DNA of 64,000 nt, taken from NCBI GenBank assembly GCA_031295385.1, contig JAUMOL010000010.1:1-64000 (forward strand). Reading direction: 5' to 3'. The position numbers were made by a program, and so were the translations under genes. The notes beneath the pieces were generated by a model that had not been told where the DNA came from, made no database searches, and worked only from the letters and a program-made list of their open reading frames with translations. Shown here in pieces: positions 32,453-41,878 of the stretch (position 1 is its first letter; each line of letters starts with the position of its first letter). This DNA is from Collinsella sp. GTDB taxonomy: Bacteria > Actinomycetota > Coriobacteriia > Coriobacteriales > Coriobacteriaceae.

Positions 32453-33964
32453 CTAGTAGCTATCGTACGAATTGTCGGTAGAATCGGTGGGTGTCTGACC
32501 GTCAGTTGCGGTATCGGCGCCATCCGTGGACTGGGCATCGGTACCGTCGGTGGTATCGGTACCATCGGTGGTGTCGGTACCATCAGAACTTTCACCATTC
32601 TCGGAATCAGACGTCTCCTTCTTGGGAACGGTGATCGTCACACGCGCCACGCCCGAGGTCTTAGTATCGTAACGAACCTTTTCACCGTTCTTGGTAACGG
32701 TGACATCGGAAGGCTTGGACGTGGTGATCTCGATCGAGGACTCGGGCGTGTACTCCTGCTCAAAGGGGCCAGTCGCCTGGGCGCCATAGACCGACTTGCC
32801 GTCAACCTTGACCTCAATCCACGCGGTCTTTCCCTTGGCAACGGAGACTTTGACCTTCGTGACCTCGTTCTCTTCCTTCTTGGCCGTCGTCTTAGTAGCG
32901 TCCGAATCAGTCGACTCATCCGTCGCCTCATCGGTGTCTTCGTCCTCGTCGACCGTTTCGGACTTCTTAGAAGACTTCTTGGTCGTCGTCTTGGTAGCAG
33001 CGGGCGTCTCGGGCGTGGTCTCGGGCGTCGAAGATGCGCAGCCGCGCAGAAGCACCACGATGAGCACAATCAGCAGAAACACCACGGCACCGATGCCGGC
33101 GTAGACGATACGCGGATCGAGCCCGTTGTTTTGAGGAGTACGTGATCCGCCGCGTCCACGACTGGAACTGTTGCGGCCGCCTCCCTGAGGCATACGACCA
33201 CGATTGCTATCGGAACGGCCGCGATAGCCACCCTGGCCCTGAAGGCTGCGCTGACCCGAGCGGGGCGCAAGTTCACCGCGGCCTTGATAGCCACGCTGGC
33301 CCGAACGCGGAGCCGAAGAGCGCTGGCCATACGGCTGTGATTGAGAGCGAAGACGCGGCGTTACCTGCGTGGTATCGGCATCCGCATAGCCACCGCGAGA
33401 GCGTCCCGTAGAGGCACCACGGTAACCGCGATCGGAATAGCCGCCGTCGCCGTAGCCGGCACGAGGGTCACGCGCCACGCCGCGGGCAGCGGGAAGCGCA
33501 CGGTCCTCAGGCATCGGCGTACTGCGGAACCGGTCACGCTGTGAGCGAATCTCCTCGCCCGAACCCGTCTCGGTAATATAACCGGCCTGCTGAGGACGCT
33601 GTCCATAGCGGGTCGAACGACCGCCCTGAACCATCAGGAAGCGCCCGTTATCGACCGAGGAGCGCGAATTGACGTAGCCAGCGGCGTCCTGAAAACGACC
33701 GCCCTGCTGGGACGTCTCGCGTTCGTATGCCATCAGGTCGTCAAAGTAGGCATTGACGACCTCGCGCGGATTGAGGCCCAAAAAGCGAGCATAGCTCGAA
33801 ATCATGCCCTGCGCATAGCCGCGCGGCGGCATCGAAGCAAAGTTACCGGTCTCGAAAAACTCGATGATCTGCGGCCTGATTTTGATGGTGTTGGCGACCT
33901 GCTGAATGGAAAGGCCCATTCGGCGACGCTGCTCGAGCAGCATGTCACCAAAGCGTGCAGCCAT
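32453..33964 (-). CDS. RodZ-like HTH membrane protein
   Basis: 503 aa. An N-terminal HTH_25 domain (GLSIQQVANTIKIRPQIIEF ... PPRGYAQGMISSYARFLGL) is followed by a long Arg/Gly/Ser/Gln-rich region (about 90-275), one membrane helix (IVYAGIGAVVFLLIVLIVVL), an acidic Thr-rich stretch, a DUF4115-like beta domain (about 365-455) and a tail of TDGTD repeats. This is the RodZ layout: cytoplasmic HTH contacting MreB, and an outside beta domain. The unusually long basic linker might bind nucleic acid or the membrane. It overlaps the ftsK stop by one base (position 33964). Confidence 0.75.
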   Translation of the reverse strand: MAARFGDMLLEQRRRMGLSIQQVANTIKIRPQIIEFFETGNFASMPPRGYAQGMISSYARFLGLNPREVVNAYFDDLMAYERETSQQGGRFQDAAGYVNSRSSVDNGRFLMVQGGRSTRYGQRPQQAGYITETGSGEEIRSQRDRFRSTPMPEDRALPAARGVARDPRAGYGDGGYSDRGYRGASTGRSRGGYADADTTQVTPRLRSQSQPYGQRSSAPRSGQRGYQGRGELAPRSGQRSLQGQGGYRGRSDSNRGRMPQGGGRNSSSRGRGGSRTPQNNGLDPRIVYAGIGAVVFLLIVLIVVLLRGCASSTPETTPETPAATKTTTKKSSKKSETVDEDEDTDEATDESTDSDATKTTAKKEENEVTKVKVSVAKGKTAWIEVKVDGKSVYGAQATGPFEQEYTPESSIEITTSKPSDVTVTKNGEKVRYDTKTSGVARVTITVPKKETSDSENGESSDGTDTTDGTDTTDGTDAQSTDGADTATDGQTPTDSTDNSYDSY

Positions 33965-36744
33965 CAGAATCCTCCAAACTCACGATCTTCACGTGCCATC
34001 TCGGCGTCGACAGATTCCAGCGCGGCAAGCCCCTCCTCGTCCAACAGGACCTCGCGCGGCTTGGAACCGTCGGGCGGGCCGACGACACCCTTTTCTTCCA
34101 GCATGTCCATAATACGCCCGGCACGCGCATAGCCAACCTTCAGGCGGCGTTGCAGGCCAGATGTGGAGCCAAGCTGCGAATCCACCACAATATGGGCGGC
34201 TTCCCAGATGAGCGGATCATCGTCTTGCGGCTCGGCGACTCCGGTACGGACAATGCCGCCGCCACCCGCCATGGACATGGAAGCGGGCGCCACGGCAGAC
34301 AGGATCTCCTCGTGGTAGTCGGGCTCGCTCTGCGACTTGACGAACTCGACAATCTCGTTGATTTCGTCATCCGAGACAAAGCAGCCCTGGATACGGCGGG
34401 GCTTGCCCCAGTCGACCTTGGAGAACAGCATGTCGCCCAAACCGGTGAGCTTTTCGGCACCCATCTGGTCGATGATGACGCGCGAGTCGATGCCCGTGGC
34501 GACGTTAAAGGCGATGCGGTTGGTGATGTTGGCCTTGATAAGGCCCGTCACCACATTGGAACTGGGGCGCTGCGTGGCCACGATAAGATGAATACCGGCG
34601 GCACGGCCCAGCTGGGCGATACGCACGATCGAGGCCTCGACATCCTTACCGGCGACCATCATCAGGTCCGAGAGCTCGTCAATGATGATGACCAAGTAGG
34701 GCATCTTTAGCGGCGGGTTGTCGTAATGCTCAAACTCGCCGGCGGCCTGCTTTTCGTTATAGGTCGAAATCTTACGAACGTTAAGGCGCTCGAAGACCTT
34801 CAGGCGACGCTCCATCTCGGACACGGCCCATTGCAGAGCGCTCGCGGCCTGCTTGGGCTCGGTCACCACGGGCACATAGAGATGCGGCAGACCGTTATAG
34901 CCCGCAAGCTCGACGCGCTTGGGGTCGACCATGATCAGGCGAACGTCCTCGGGAAGCGCGCGCATGAGCAAGGTCGTGATGATGGAGTTAATCATGACCG
35001 ACTTACCGGAACCAGTGGTACCGGCGATCAGCAGGTGGGGCATCTTGGCAAGGTCGGCGACGACCGGCGTGCCCTCGGCATCGCGCCCGATTGCGAGCTC
35101 GAGCGGACCGCCCTTCACATAGGGCAGCACGTCGCCCAGGTTGACGTTCTGGCGCTTGCGATTGGGGATCTCGATGCCCACGAGCGAGGTGCCGGGGATC
35201 GGGGCAAAGATACGCACCGACTGGGCAGCGAGCGAAAGCGCGATATCGTCCTCGAGGCTCGAGATCTTGCTCACGCGCTCGCCCTCGCCAGGTTGCAGCT
35301 TAAAGGTCGTCACCGTGGGGCCGGCGATCCAGCCGACCACGCGGGCACTGCGGCCAAACTCAAGCAACGTGGACTGAAGCGACTCGGCAGTCTGTTCCAG
35401 CTCCTTGTCAGAAGACGCGGAGGACGCCGACTGCGGGTTGGCATGCAGGATTTCGAGTGGCGGAAGCTTAAGGCCATCCTCTTCTTCGCCCTCGTTATCT
35501 GCGGCGCCGCCGTCCGCTCCCCCATCCCTAGCCGCAGCCGATCCGACAGCACTCGAGGCAGGCGCATCGGCAACCTTGGGATGCTTCAAGAAGTCGGGAA
35601 TCTGAGGTGCTGCCGAGACAGGATTCACGGCAAACGGCGGCTCGGACTCGTCAATCTTATCGGGGTCGTCTTCCATCGAAAGCTGGCCGGTTACCTGTTC
35701 GCGCTTGGCATGGCGACTCGGCAGCAAAGTTGTCTTTGCGGTCTCAATCGGCGCCTCGTCGTCCTCGTCATCGCCCTCAGTGAGCTCAATCTCGCTATCG
35801 GACCAAGACGGGTCGGGCTCACTCGTATTGAGCTTAGGCGCAGCCTTGCCCTTCTTGGCATGGCGGCGCGGCAGCAGCGTCGTCTTAGCGCGCTCGGCCT
35901 CCACGGCATCGGATACGTCGACAAACGGATCCTCGTCCTCGTCGTCATTGTCCAAAACCGGGTCCACATCGTTGCCCATGACCGTGGTCACTGCAGCATC
36001 GGAGCCCTTTTGACGAAGAATGCTCAGGTGCGGACGGGCAACGCCGGGCACCGACAGGGCTTCGTCGTCACCCCACGGACTCGCGTTAACATCGGCACGA
36101 CGGCGCTCGGCAAAATCGGCCGCACGGTCGCGAGCAGAGCGCAGCACGCCGCCAACCGAAAAGCCGATGATGACCAAGCCCACGACGACAAGGCCCAACA
36201 GGACTACCATCGCGATAGGCTTACCCAGGGCATTCTGCAGCGCACTCGCAATAAACGCACCGATGTAGCCACCCGAGGCGGACAAATTTTGCGGCGTGAA
36301 CATAAGGTCACACGAGACACTCGTACCCGGCACCATCAGCGAAAGAATGGAAACGACGGCGATAAAGACCACGGCGCCGCCCGCAACAGAGCGCACGTTG
36401 AGCGGCGAGTCCTCGCCTAAAAAGAGTGTGGCGGCAAACAGCAAAATGACGATCGGCAGCACGTAGGCGCCCAGACCAAAGCCCAGGTGGTAGAAACCAG
36501 CAACCGCAGCCGTAACGGGTGCGGTCGCCGGCGAAATCACGGCAATGAAGGACGCAATCGCCAAAACGGCGATGACCACGCCGGCGATATCGCGGTTGGC
36601 CGAGGGCTCGACCAAGGGCTCAAAATCGTCGAAGTCGGCCTCGTGGCCCTTATTGGCACGCAGATGGGAACCGGCACCCTTAGCAGATGCCGGTTGGTTA
36701 TTGGCCTTATTGCCTTTGGCGTTTTGTGCAGATCCGCGCGCCAA
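33964..36744 (-). CDS. ftsK: DNA translocase FtsK
   Basis: 926 aa: four membrane helices (about 50-210), an acidic linker, then alpha, beta and gamma domains. The motor has HLLIAGTTGSGKSVMINSII (Walker A) and PYLVIIIDELSDLMMVAGKD (Walker B), plus ATQRPSSNVVTGLIKANI. The C-terminal winged helix (STSGLQRRLKVGYARAGRIM) reads KOPS-type sequences. It pumps chromosome DNA away from the septum. The linker carries a duplicated motif KTTLLPRRHAKK and KTTLLPSRHAKR about 50 residues apart. Confidence 0.94.
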   Translation of the reverse strand: MARGSAQNAKGNKANNQPASAKGAGSHLRANKGHEADFDDFEPLVEPSANRDIAGVVIAVLAIASFIAVISPATAPVTAAVAGFYHLGFGLGAYVLPIVILLFAATLFLGEDSPLNVRSVAGGAVVFIAVVSILSLMVPGTSVSCDLMFTPQNLSASGGYIGAFIASALQNALGKPIAMVVLLGLVVVGLVIIGFSVGGVLRSARDRAADFAERRRADVNASPWGDDEALSVPGVARPHLSILRQKGSDAAVTTVMGNDVDPVLDNDDEDEDPFVDVSDAVEAERAKTTLLPRRHAKKGKAAPKLNTSEPDPSWSDSEIELTEGDDEDDEAPIETAKTTLLPSRHAKREQVTGQLSMEDDPDKIDESEPPFAVNPVSAAPQIPDFLKHPKVADAPASSAVGSAAARDGGADGGAADNEGEEEDGLKLPPLEILHANPQSASSASSDKELEQTAESLQSTLLEFGRSARVVGWIAGPTVTTFKLQPGEGERVSKISSLEDDIALSLAAQSVRIFAPIPGTSLVGIEIPNRKRQNVNLGDVLPYVKGGPLELAIGRDAEGTPVVADLAKMPHLLIAGTTGSGKSVMINSIITTLLMRALPEDVRLIMVDPKRVELAGYNGLPHLYVPVVTEPKQAASALQWAVSEMERRLKVFERLNVRKISTYNEKQAAGEFEHYDNPPLKMPYLVIIIDELSDLMMVAGKDVEASIVRIAQLGRAAGIHLIVATQRPSSNVVTGLIKANITNRIAFNVATGIDSRVIIDQMGAEKLTGLGDMLFSKVDWGKPRRIQGCFVSDDEINEIVEFVKSQSEPDYHEEILSAVAPASMSMAGGGGIVRTGVAEPQDDDPLIWEAAHIVVDSQLGSTSGLQRRLKVGYARAGRIMDMLEEKGVVGPPDGSKPREVLLDEEGLAALESVDAEMAREDREFGGF

Positions 36745-36745
36745 A

Positions 36746-38416
36746 CTAAACCTCCATGACGACCGGGATGATCATCGGACGGGTGCGCGTACGGCTCCAA
36801 ATAAAGTTGGAGAGCGAATCGCGCACGGCCTTGCGAATGGCATCGGAGCCGCTGCTCGTAAAGCTAAACTTGCCCTTCTCGATCGTCTTCATAATGGATG
36901 CGGAGGCATCCTCGGAGAACTGGTCGTCGATGGCAAACGAGACACCGCGGCCCGAGAACTCGATGGCCTCGATCTTCTTGTGCTTGAGCGAGACGATGGC
37001 AACGGCCGTGACCATACCGTCATTGGCGAGCTTCTGGCGATCGCGCAGGACGATGGGGTCGGTATCGCCGATACGCAGGCCGTCGACGTAGACGACGCCG
37101 GACTCGACGGGCGTACCACGCTTGACGATACCACCGCGCATCTCGAGCGTGTCGCCGTTATCGAGGATAAAGATATGATCGTCCTTGATGCCCATCTTGC
37201 GGGCCAGCTGGGCATGGGCGCGCAGATGCACGGCCTCACCGTGAACCGGCATAAAGTACGTGGGCTTGGCCATGGCCATCAGGAGCTTAAGCTCCTCCTG
37301 GCTGCCGTGGCCCGAGACGTGGACAAGAGCGCGGTTCTTATCCCACACGTCGCAGCCGAGCTTGGCCAGGCTGTTGACGACCTGCTGGACGGCTTTCTCG
37401 TTGCCGGGAACAGGAGTTGCCGAGAGGATGACGGTATCGCCCTCGTGGATAGAGAGCGTCTTGTGCTCGCCATTGGCCATGCGGGACAGGGCCGACAGCG
37501 GCTCGCCCTGCGAACCGGTGCACATGACGACGATCTTGTCGTCGGGCAGGTTATCGATATCGAAGGCATCGATGATATCGGCATCGTCGATGTTGAGGTA
37601 GCCCAGCTCGCGCGCGACGCGGGTGTTGGTGAGCATGGAGCGACCGGTCACAACGACCTTACGGCCGCACTTGCGGGCGGCATCGCAGATCTGCTGCAGG
37701 CGATGAATGTGGCTCGAGAACGACGCGACGAACACGCGACCCGGGGCGTTCTTGATGGCGTGCAGCAGGTTGGGTCCAACCTCGGCCTCGGACTTAGTAA
37801 AGCCGGGAACCGTGGCGTTGGTGGAGTCGGACAGCAGCAGGTCGATGCCCTGCTTGGCAAAGCGGCTGATAGCGGCATAGTCGGGCGTGACACCATCGAT
37901 GGGCGTCTGGTCGAGCTTAAAGTCGCCGGTGTGCATAACGGTGCCCTGGTTGGTGCGGATGAACACGCCCAGAGCGCCGGGGATGGAGTGCGTCATCGAG
38001 AAGAAGTCGAGCGAGATGCCACCCAAATTGACGTGGCTGCCGCCCTTGACCTCACGGAACTTGGGCGCGCGGATGCGGAACTCAGAAAGCTTGCCCTCGA
38101 TAAAGCCAAGCGTCAGCTTGCTCGAAAAGATGGGCACCTTGTTGTTGAGGTCCTGCAGCAGGTACGGAAGCGAACCGGTGTGGTCCTCGTGGCCGTGGGT
38201 GACGACGATACCGCGGAGCTTCTCCTCGTTCTCCAGGACATAGGTGTAGTCGGGAAGAACCAGGTCGATACCGGGCTGGGAGTCATCCGGGAACATGAGA
38301 CCGGCATCGACGAGCACCATGTCGTCGCCGCACTCGAAGACCGTCATGTTCTTGCCGATGCCGTCAAGGCCGCCGAGCGGAATGATCTTCAAGGGAGATG
38401 ATTTTTTAGCTGCCAT
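36746..38416 (-). CDS. rnj: Ribonuclease J
   Basis: 556 aa. A metallo-beta-lactamase core has the metal motif HGHEDH (THGHEDHTGSLPYL) and, further on, MHTGDFKLDQTP. A beta-CASP domain includes TGSQGEPLSALSRMA and the late VSGHGSQEELKLLM, followed by a C-terminal dimerisation domain. RNase J is a 5'-3' exo- and endoribonuclease of mRNA decay. The stop lies one base from the ftsK start, so the two are coupled. A large structured element pair lies upstream of its start. Confidence 0.93.
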   Translation of the reverse strand: MAAKKSSPLKIIPLGGLDGIGKNMTVFECGDDMVLVDAGLMFPDDSQPGIDLVLPDYTYVLENEEKLRGIVVTHGHEDHTGSLPYLLQDLNNKVPIFSSKLTLGFIEGKLSEFRIRAPKFREVKGGSHVNLGGISLDFFSMTHSIPGALGVFIRTNQGTVMHTGDFKLDQTPIDGVTPDYAAISRFAKQGIDLLLSDSTNATVPGFTKSEAEVGPNLLHAIKNAPGRVFVASFSSHIHRLQQICDAARKCGRKVVVTGRSMLTNTRVARELGYLNIDDADIIDAFDIDNLPDDKIVVMCTGSQGEPLSALSRMANGEHKTLSIHEGDTVILSATPVPGNEKAVQQVVNSLAKLGCDVWDKNRALVHVSGHGSQEELKLLMAMAKPTYFMPVHGEAVHLRAHAQLARKMGIKDDHIFILDNGDTLEMRGGIVKRGTPVESGVVYVDGLRIGDTDPIVLRDRQKLANDGMVTAVAIVSLKHKKIEAIEFSGRGVSFAIDDQFSEDASASIMKTIEKGKFSFTSSGSDAIRKAVRDSLSNFIWSRTRTRPMIIPVVMEV

Positions 38417-38604
38417 AGGTTAGTGTGGTTTCCTTTCTTCGAAACGGGTCTGGAACAACCGACGGGGCGCTTCTGGCAAACCGACCGCCGGGAACGTACA
38501 AACATGCATCATAGAGTCGACGCAGTAACCACAGTATGATACCCATTTGCACAACAACAGACCACCCATGCATCAAAGCCCCATCTGAACCTGTGTATCC
38601 CGCC

Positions 38605-38745
38605 GGTCAGGGCTCAGCGGCCCCGGCACGGGCTAAGTTTCCTGCTCTACAGTCCTGCTCACGACGGAGGCCACATTAAGTGGCCTCCTGTTCGTGCGGA
38701 ACTCGCGATAAACTTAGCCCGTGCCGGGACCGCAGAGCCCTGACC
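38605..38745 (+). repeat. Structured palindromic element, family 2 copy 1
   Basis: Arms 38605-38640 and 38710-38745 pair over 36 nt with two mismatches. The 69-nt core starts CCTGCTCTACAGTCCTGC, holds an inner hairpin GGAGGCCAC / GTGGCCTCC and ends CGTGCGGAACTCGCGATA. The same core, with a different inner stem and different arms, occurs inverted at 38871-39017. Confidence 0.85.
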
Positions 38746-38870
38746 TGCCAATATGAGATAGGTTTATTTTGGTAGGTTTTATCAGGGGAAATACTGCTGT
38801 GTCTATCTACTGATCTGAAATCTGACTACTGAATAGACTGTCTAACTAAATAGCGAGCGGCACTAACCAG

Positions 38871-39017
38871 CCCTTTTGCTTGCGCCCGGGAGGGACGCAT
38901 ATGACGTTTATCGCGAGTTCCGCACGCAAAGGAAAGCACATAATGTGCTTTCCTTCTTGCGCAGGACTGTAGAGCAGGAAACATCATATGCGGCCCTCCC
39001 GGGCGCAAGCAAAAGGG
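38871..39017 (-). repeat. Structured palindromic element, family 2 copy 2
   Basis: Arms 38871-38909 and 38979-39017 pair over 39 nt with two mismatches. On the reverse strand the core reads CCTGCTCTACAGTCCTGC, inner hairpin GGAAAGCAC / GTGCTTTCC, then CGTGCGGAACTCGCGAT. Only the inner-stem bases and arms differ from copy 1. The right arm overlaps the 3' side of the pnp terminator. Confidence 0.85.
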
Positions 39018-39041
39018 CGACCCCTGTCCGGAGTCGCCCTT
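39011..39041 (-). terminator. Terminator of pnp
   Basis: On the reverse strand AGGGCGAC and GTCGCCCT pair, followed by TTTTGC, 24 nt past the pnp stop. Its T-tail and last stem bases are shared with the arm of the family 2 element. Confidence 0.65.
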
Positions 39042-39064
39042 GTTGAGCTGATTATGTACGGCTG

Positions 39065-41311
39065 TTACTCGGCGTCGTGGTGACGGCGGGGCTTGCGGCC
39101 TCCGTTGTCGCCGGGACGGCGCGGACGGTCGCTACGCTCGGAGCGCTCGCGACGCGGACGCTCACGACGCTGGAAGTGCTCGCCGTCGCCCTCGGAGGCA
39201 CCCTCGGCGCGAGCCGGGGCCTCGGGCTTGTCAAGACGATCGAGCGAGATCTTGCCACGATCGTCGACCTCAATGACGACGACCTTGACCTCGTCGCCGA
39301 CGTTGAGGACGTCCTCGACCTTCTCCACACGGCCCTTGGCGACGCGGGAGATGTGCAGCAGGCCATCCTTGCCGGGCAGCAGGTTAACGAAGGCGCCGAA
39401 GGGCTGGATGGAGACCACGCGACCGGTGTACTCCTCGCCCGGCTCGGGAACCTTGATGATGAGCTTGATACGCTCGACGGCCTGGTCCACGGACTCGCCG
39501 GTGCCGCCGACAAAGACGGTGCCGTCCTCCTGGATGTCGACCGAAGCGCCGGTCTCGTCCTGGATGCCGCGAATGACCTTACCGCCGGAACCGATGACGT
39601 CGCGGATCTTGTCGGTCGGAACCTGGATGGAGACGATACGCGGAGCGGTGCTGCGCGTGGTGTGACGCGGCTCGGGGATCACATCGAGCATCTTCTGCAG
39701 AATGAAGGCGCGACCCTCCTTGGCCTGCTGCAGGGCGCGGGCCAGGATGTCGAAGGTGAGGCCGGTGGCCTTGTTGTCCATCTGCAGGGCGGTGATGCCC
39801 TCGGTGGTGCCGGTGACCTTAAAGTCCATGTCGCCCAGGAAGTCCTCGAGACCCTGGATGTCGGACAGAACCACGGTCTTGCCCTCCTCCTGGATCAGGC
39901 CCATGGCGATACCGGAGACCGGGCGCTTAATGGGCACGCCGCCATCCATAAGGGCGAGCGTGGAGCCGCAAGTCGAAGCCATCGAAGAGGAGCCGTTGGA
40001 CTCCATGACCTCGGAGACGACGCGGATGGCGTAGGGGAACTCGTTCTCGTCGGGAAGCACCGGAAGCAGAGCGCGCTCGGCCAGGTTGCCGTGACCGATC
40101 TCGCGGCGCTTGGGGCTGCCCATGCGGCCGGTCTCGCCGGTGCAGAACGGCGGGAAGTTGTAGTGGTGCATGTAGCGCTTGCCCTCGGTGGGCTCGATGG
40201 TATCCAGACGCTGGCCCTCGTTGAGCATGCCGAGCGACAGGACGGAAAGCACCTGCGTCTGGCCACGCTGGAACAGGCCGGAGCCGTGAACGAGCGGCAG
40301 GTAGTTGTCCTTCACCATGATGGGACGGATCTCGTCGGCGGCACGGCCGTCGACGCGCTCGCCGGTCTCGACGACCATGGTGCGCATGGCCTTCTTCTCG
40401 AGCTTCTTGAGCGCCACGGGGATCTCGCGCTCCCAAGCGGCCTGCTCCTCCTCGGTGAACTCGGCGCGGATGGACTCCTTCAGAGCCTCGACCTTACCGA
40501 TACGGGAGAGCTTGTCGGCGTCGCGCAGGGCAGCTGCCATCTCGTCATAGTGAGCGAAGATGCGCTCCTGGACCTCCTCGACGGGCTGGTCGAGCGGGTA
40601 CTCCTTCTTGACGATGGGGCCGTTGACCTGCTCCCACTCGGCGACAAACTCGTCCTGAGCCTGGCAGAAAGCAGCAAGGGCCTCCTGGCCAAACTTCATG
40701 GCGGCGAGCATGTCGTCCTCGGAGATCTCCTCGGCGCCGGCCTCGACCATCGAGATGAAGTCGGCGGATCCGCCCAGCTCCAGGTCCAGATCGGAGTTCT
40801 CGCGCTCCTCATAGGTGGGGTTGACGATAAACTCGCCGGTCTCCACGTTGCGGCCGATGCGCACGCAGGCAAGCGGGCCCTCGAAGGGCACGCCGCCGAG
40901 CGTCATGGCCAGGGAAGCACCCATGACGTTGATGACATCGAAGGGGTTGACCTGGTCGGCGACGAGCGAGGTGGCGACGATGTGCACCTCGTTGCGGAAG
41001 CCGTCCGGGAAGCTCGGGCGAATCGGACGGTCGATCATGCGAGCGGTGAGCGTGGCCTTCTCGCTGGGACGGCCCTCACGCTTGAGGTAGCCACCCGGGA
41101 TGCGGCCGGCGGCGTACATCTTCTCGTTGAAGTCGACGGTCAGCGGGAAGAAGTCATAGTTCTTGCGCTCCTTGGAGACGACCACGGTGTCGAGCATCGT
41201 GGTGTCGCCCTGCTTGACCAGACAGGCGCCGGTGGCCTGCTTGGCAAGCTCGCCGGACTCAAAGGTGTAGGTCTTGCCGTACAGCTCAAAGGTCTTGGAT
41301 ACGAGTGTCAT
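39065..41311 (-). CDS. pnp: Polynucleotide phosphorylase
   Basis: 748 aa; AAAGGAGAA precedes ATG 41311. Two RNase PH domains (first with PLTVDFNEKMYAAGRIPGGY, second with GMGSPKRREIGHGNLAERAL-type motif GRMGSPKRREIGHG), a KH domain (IRDVIGSGGKVIRGIQDETG) and an S1 domain (GRVVSIQPFGAFVNLLPGKD) are in order. A basic Arg-rich tail of about 50 residues follows. The enzyme degrades RNA 3'-5' by phosphorolysis. It lies downstream of rpsO, the classical rpsO-pnp order. Confidence 0.96.
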   Translation of the reverse strand: MTLVSKTFELYGKTYTFESGELAKQATGACLVKQGDTTMLDTVVVSKERKNYDFFPLTVDFNEKMYAAGRIPGGYLKREGRPSEKATLTARMIDRPIRPSFPDGFRNEVHIVATSLVADQVNPFDVINVMGASLAMTLGGVPFEGPLACVRIGRNVETGEFIVNPTYEERENSDLDLELGGSADFISMVEAGAEEISEDDMLAAMKFGQEALAAFCQAQDEFVAEWEQVNGPIVKKEYPLDQPVEEVQERIFAHYDEMAAALRDADKLSRIGKVEALKESIRAEFTEEEQAAWEREIPVALKKLEKKAMRTMVVETGERVDGRAADEIRPIMVKDNYLPLVHGSGLFQRGQTQVLSVLSLGMLNEGQRLDTIEPTEGKRYMHHYNFPPFCTGETGRMGSPKRREIGHGNLAERALLPVLPDENEFPYAIRVVSEVMESNGSSSMASTCGSTLALMDGGVPIKRPVSGIAMGLIQEEGKTVVLSDIQGLEDFLGDMDFKVTGTTEGITALQMDNKATGLTFDILARALQQAKEGRAFILQKMLDVIPEPRHTTRSTAPRIVSIQVPTDKIRDVIGSGGKVIRGIQDETGASVDIQEDGTVFVGGTGESVDQAVERIKLIIKVPEPGEEYTGRVVSIQPFGAFVNLLPGKDGLLHISRVAKGRVEKVEDVLNVGDEVKVVVIEVDDRGKISLDRLDKPEAPARAEGASEGDGEHFQRRERPRRERSERSDRPRRPGDNGGRKPRRHHDAE

Positions 41312-41411
41312 TGTTCTCCTTTACCCCACAGGCCCCTTGCCTGCGGGCTTCTCATGTGACGTGGGCCCCCTGCCCCCGCCACGCTTCAGAGCGTGATTGT
41401 TCACGCCCTTA

Positions 41412-41445
41412 CACAAAAAGAGCGCCCCGCTGCGCAGGACGCTCT
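41412..41445 (-). terminator. Terminator between rpsO and pnp
   Basis: On the reverse strand AAGAGCG and CGCTCTT pair, followed by TTTTTG. It ends rpsO transcripts 17 nt past the stop; pnp could be reached by read-through. Confidence 0.65.
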
Positions 41446-41461
41446 TAGCATGTACAAATCC

Positions 41462-41740
41462 TTACTGGATGTTGTCGCGGATGCCCAGAGCCTTGATGAG
41501 CTCACGGTACTCGACGATGTCGCTCTTCTTGATGTAGGAGAGAAGACGACGACGACGGCCGACGAGCATGAGCAGACCACGACGGGTGTGGAAGTCCTTC
41601 TGGTGGGACTTCATGTGCTCGGTCAGCTCCTTGATGCGCTCGGTCAGGATGGCGACCTGAACCTTGGGGTTGCCGGTGTCGACCGGGGTGTTACCGAACT
41701 GGGCAGTCAGCTCCGCCTTGCGCTCTTTGGAAACAGTCAT
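41462..41740 (-). CDS. rpsO: 30S ribosomal protein S15
   Basis: ATG 41740 (92 aa) follows GAAAGGTG; the longer upstream frame has no site. The sequence carries S15 hallmarks: FGNTPVDTGNPKVQVAILTE, HMKSHQKDFHTRRGLLMLVG and the RRRRLLSYIKK segment that binds 16S rRNA. It nucleates the platform of the small subunit. pnp follows after a terminator. Confidence 0.96.
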   Translation of the reverse strand: MTVSKERKAELTAQFGNTPVDTGNPKVQVAILTERIKELTEHMKSHQKDFHTRRGLLMLVGRRRRLLSYIKKSDIVEYRELIKALGIRDNIQ

Positions 41741-41878
41741 TGTTTCACCTTTCGTTTTACGTCGCCCTCGGGCGACTCGATTCGCCTCGGACTGGGAAGC
41801 CGCCGGTGGAGCGAGCAACCAAGGTCGAGGTACCAACAGGTCGGTATGTTACCACAAGCAACCCGCGCCTGCGCATCA

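Noticed and set aside
29415..32456. Forward reading frame of 1013 codons, and similar long forward frames at 25302-27110, 34726-36420, 36545-38401, 39077-41359 and 42227-44065
   Set aside because: Each lies antisense to clear housekeeping genes (cinA-pgsA-rimO-yajQ, rny, ftsK, rnj, pnp, recO-era-dgkA). GC-rich codon bias leaves the opposite strand free of stops, and the predicted proteins have no domains.
41340..41410. Autoregulatory pnp leader
   Set aside because: Known in other bacteria, but no conserved structure can be claimed here by eye.
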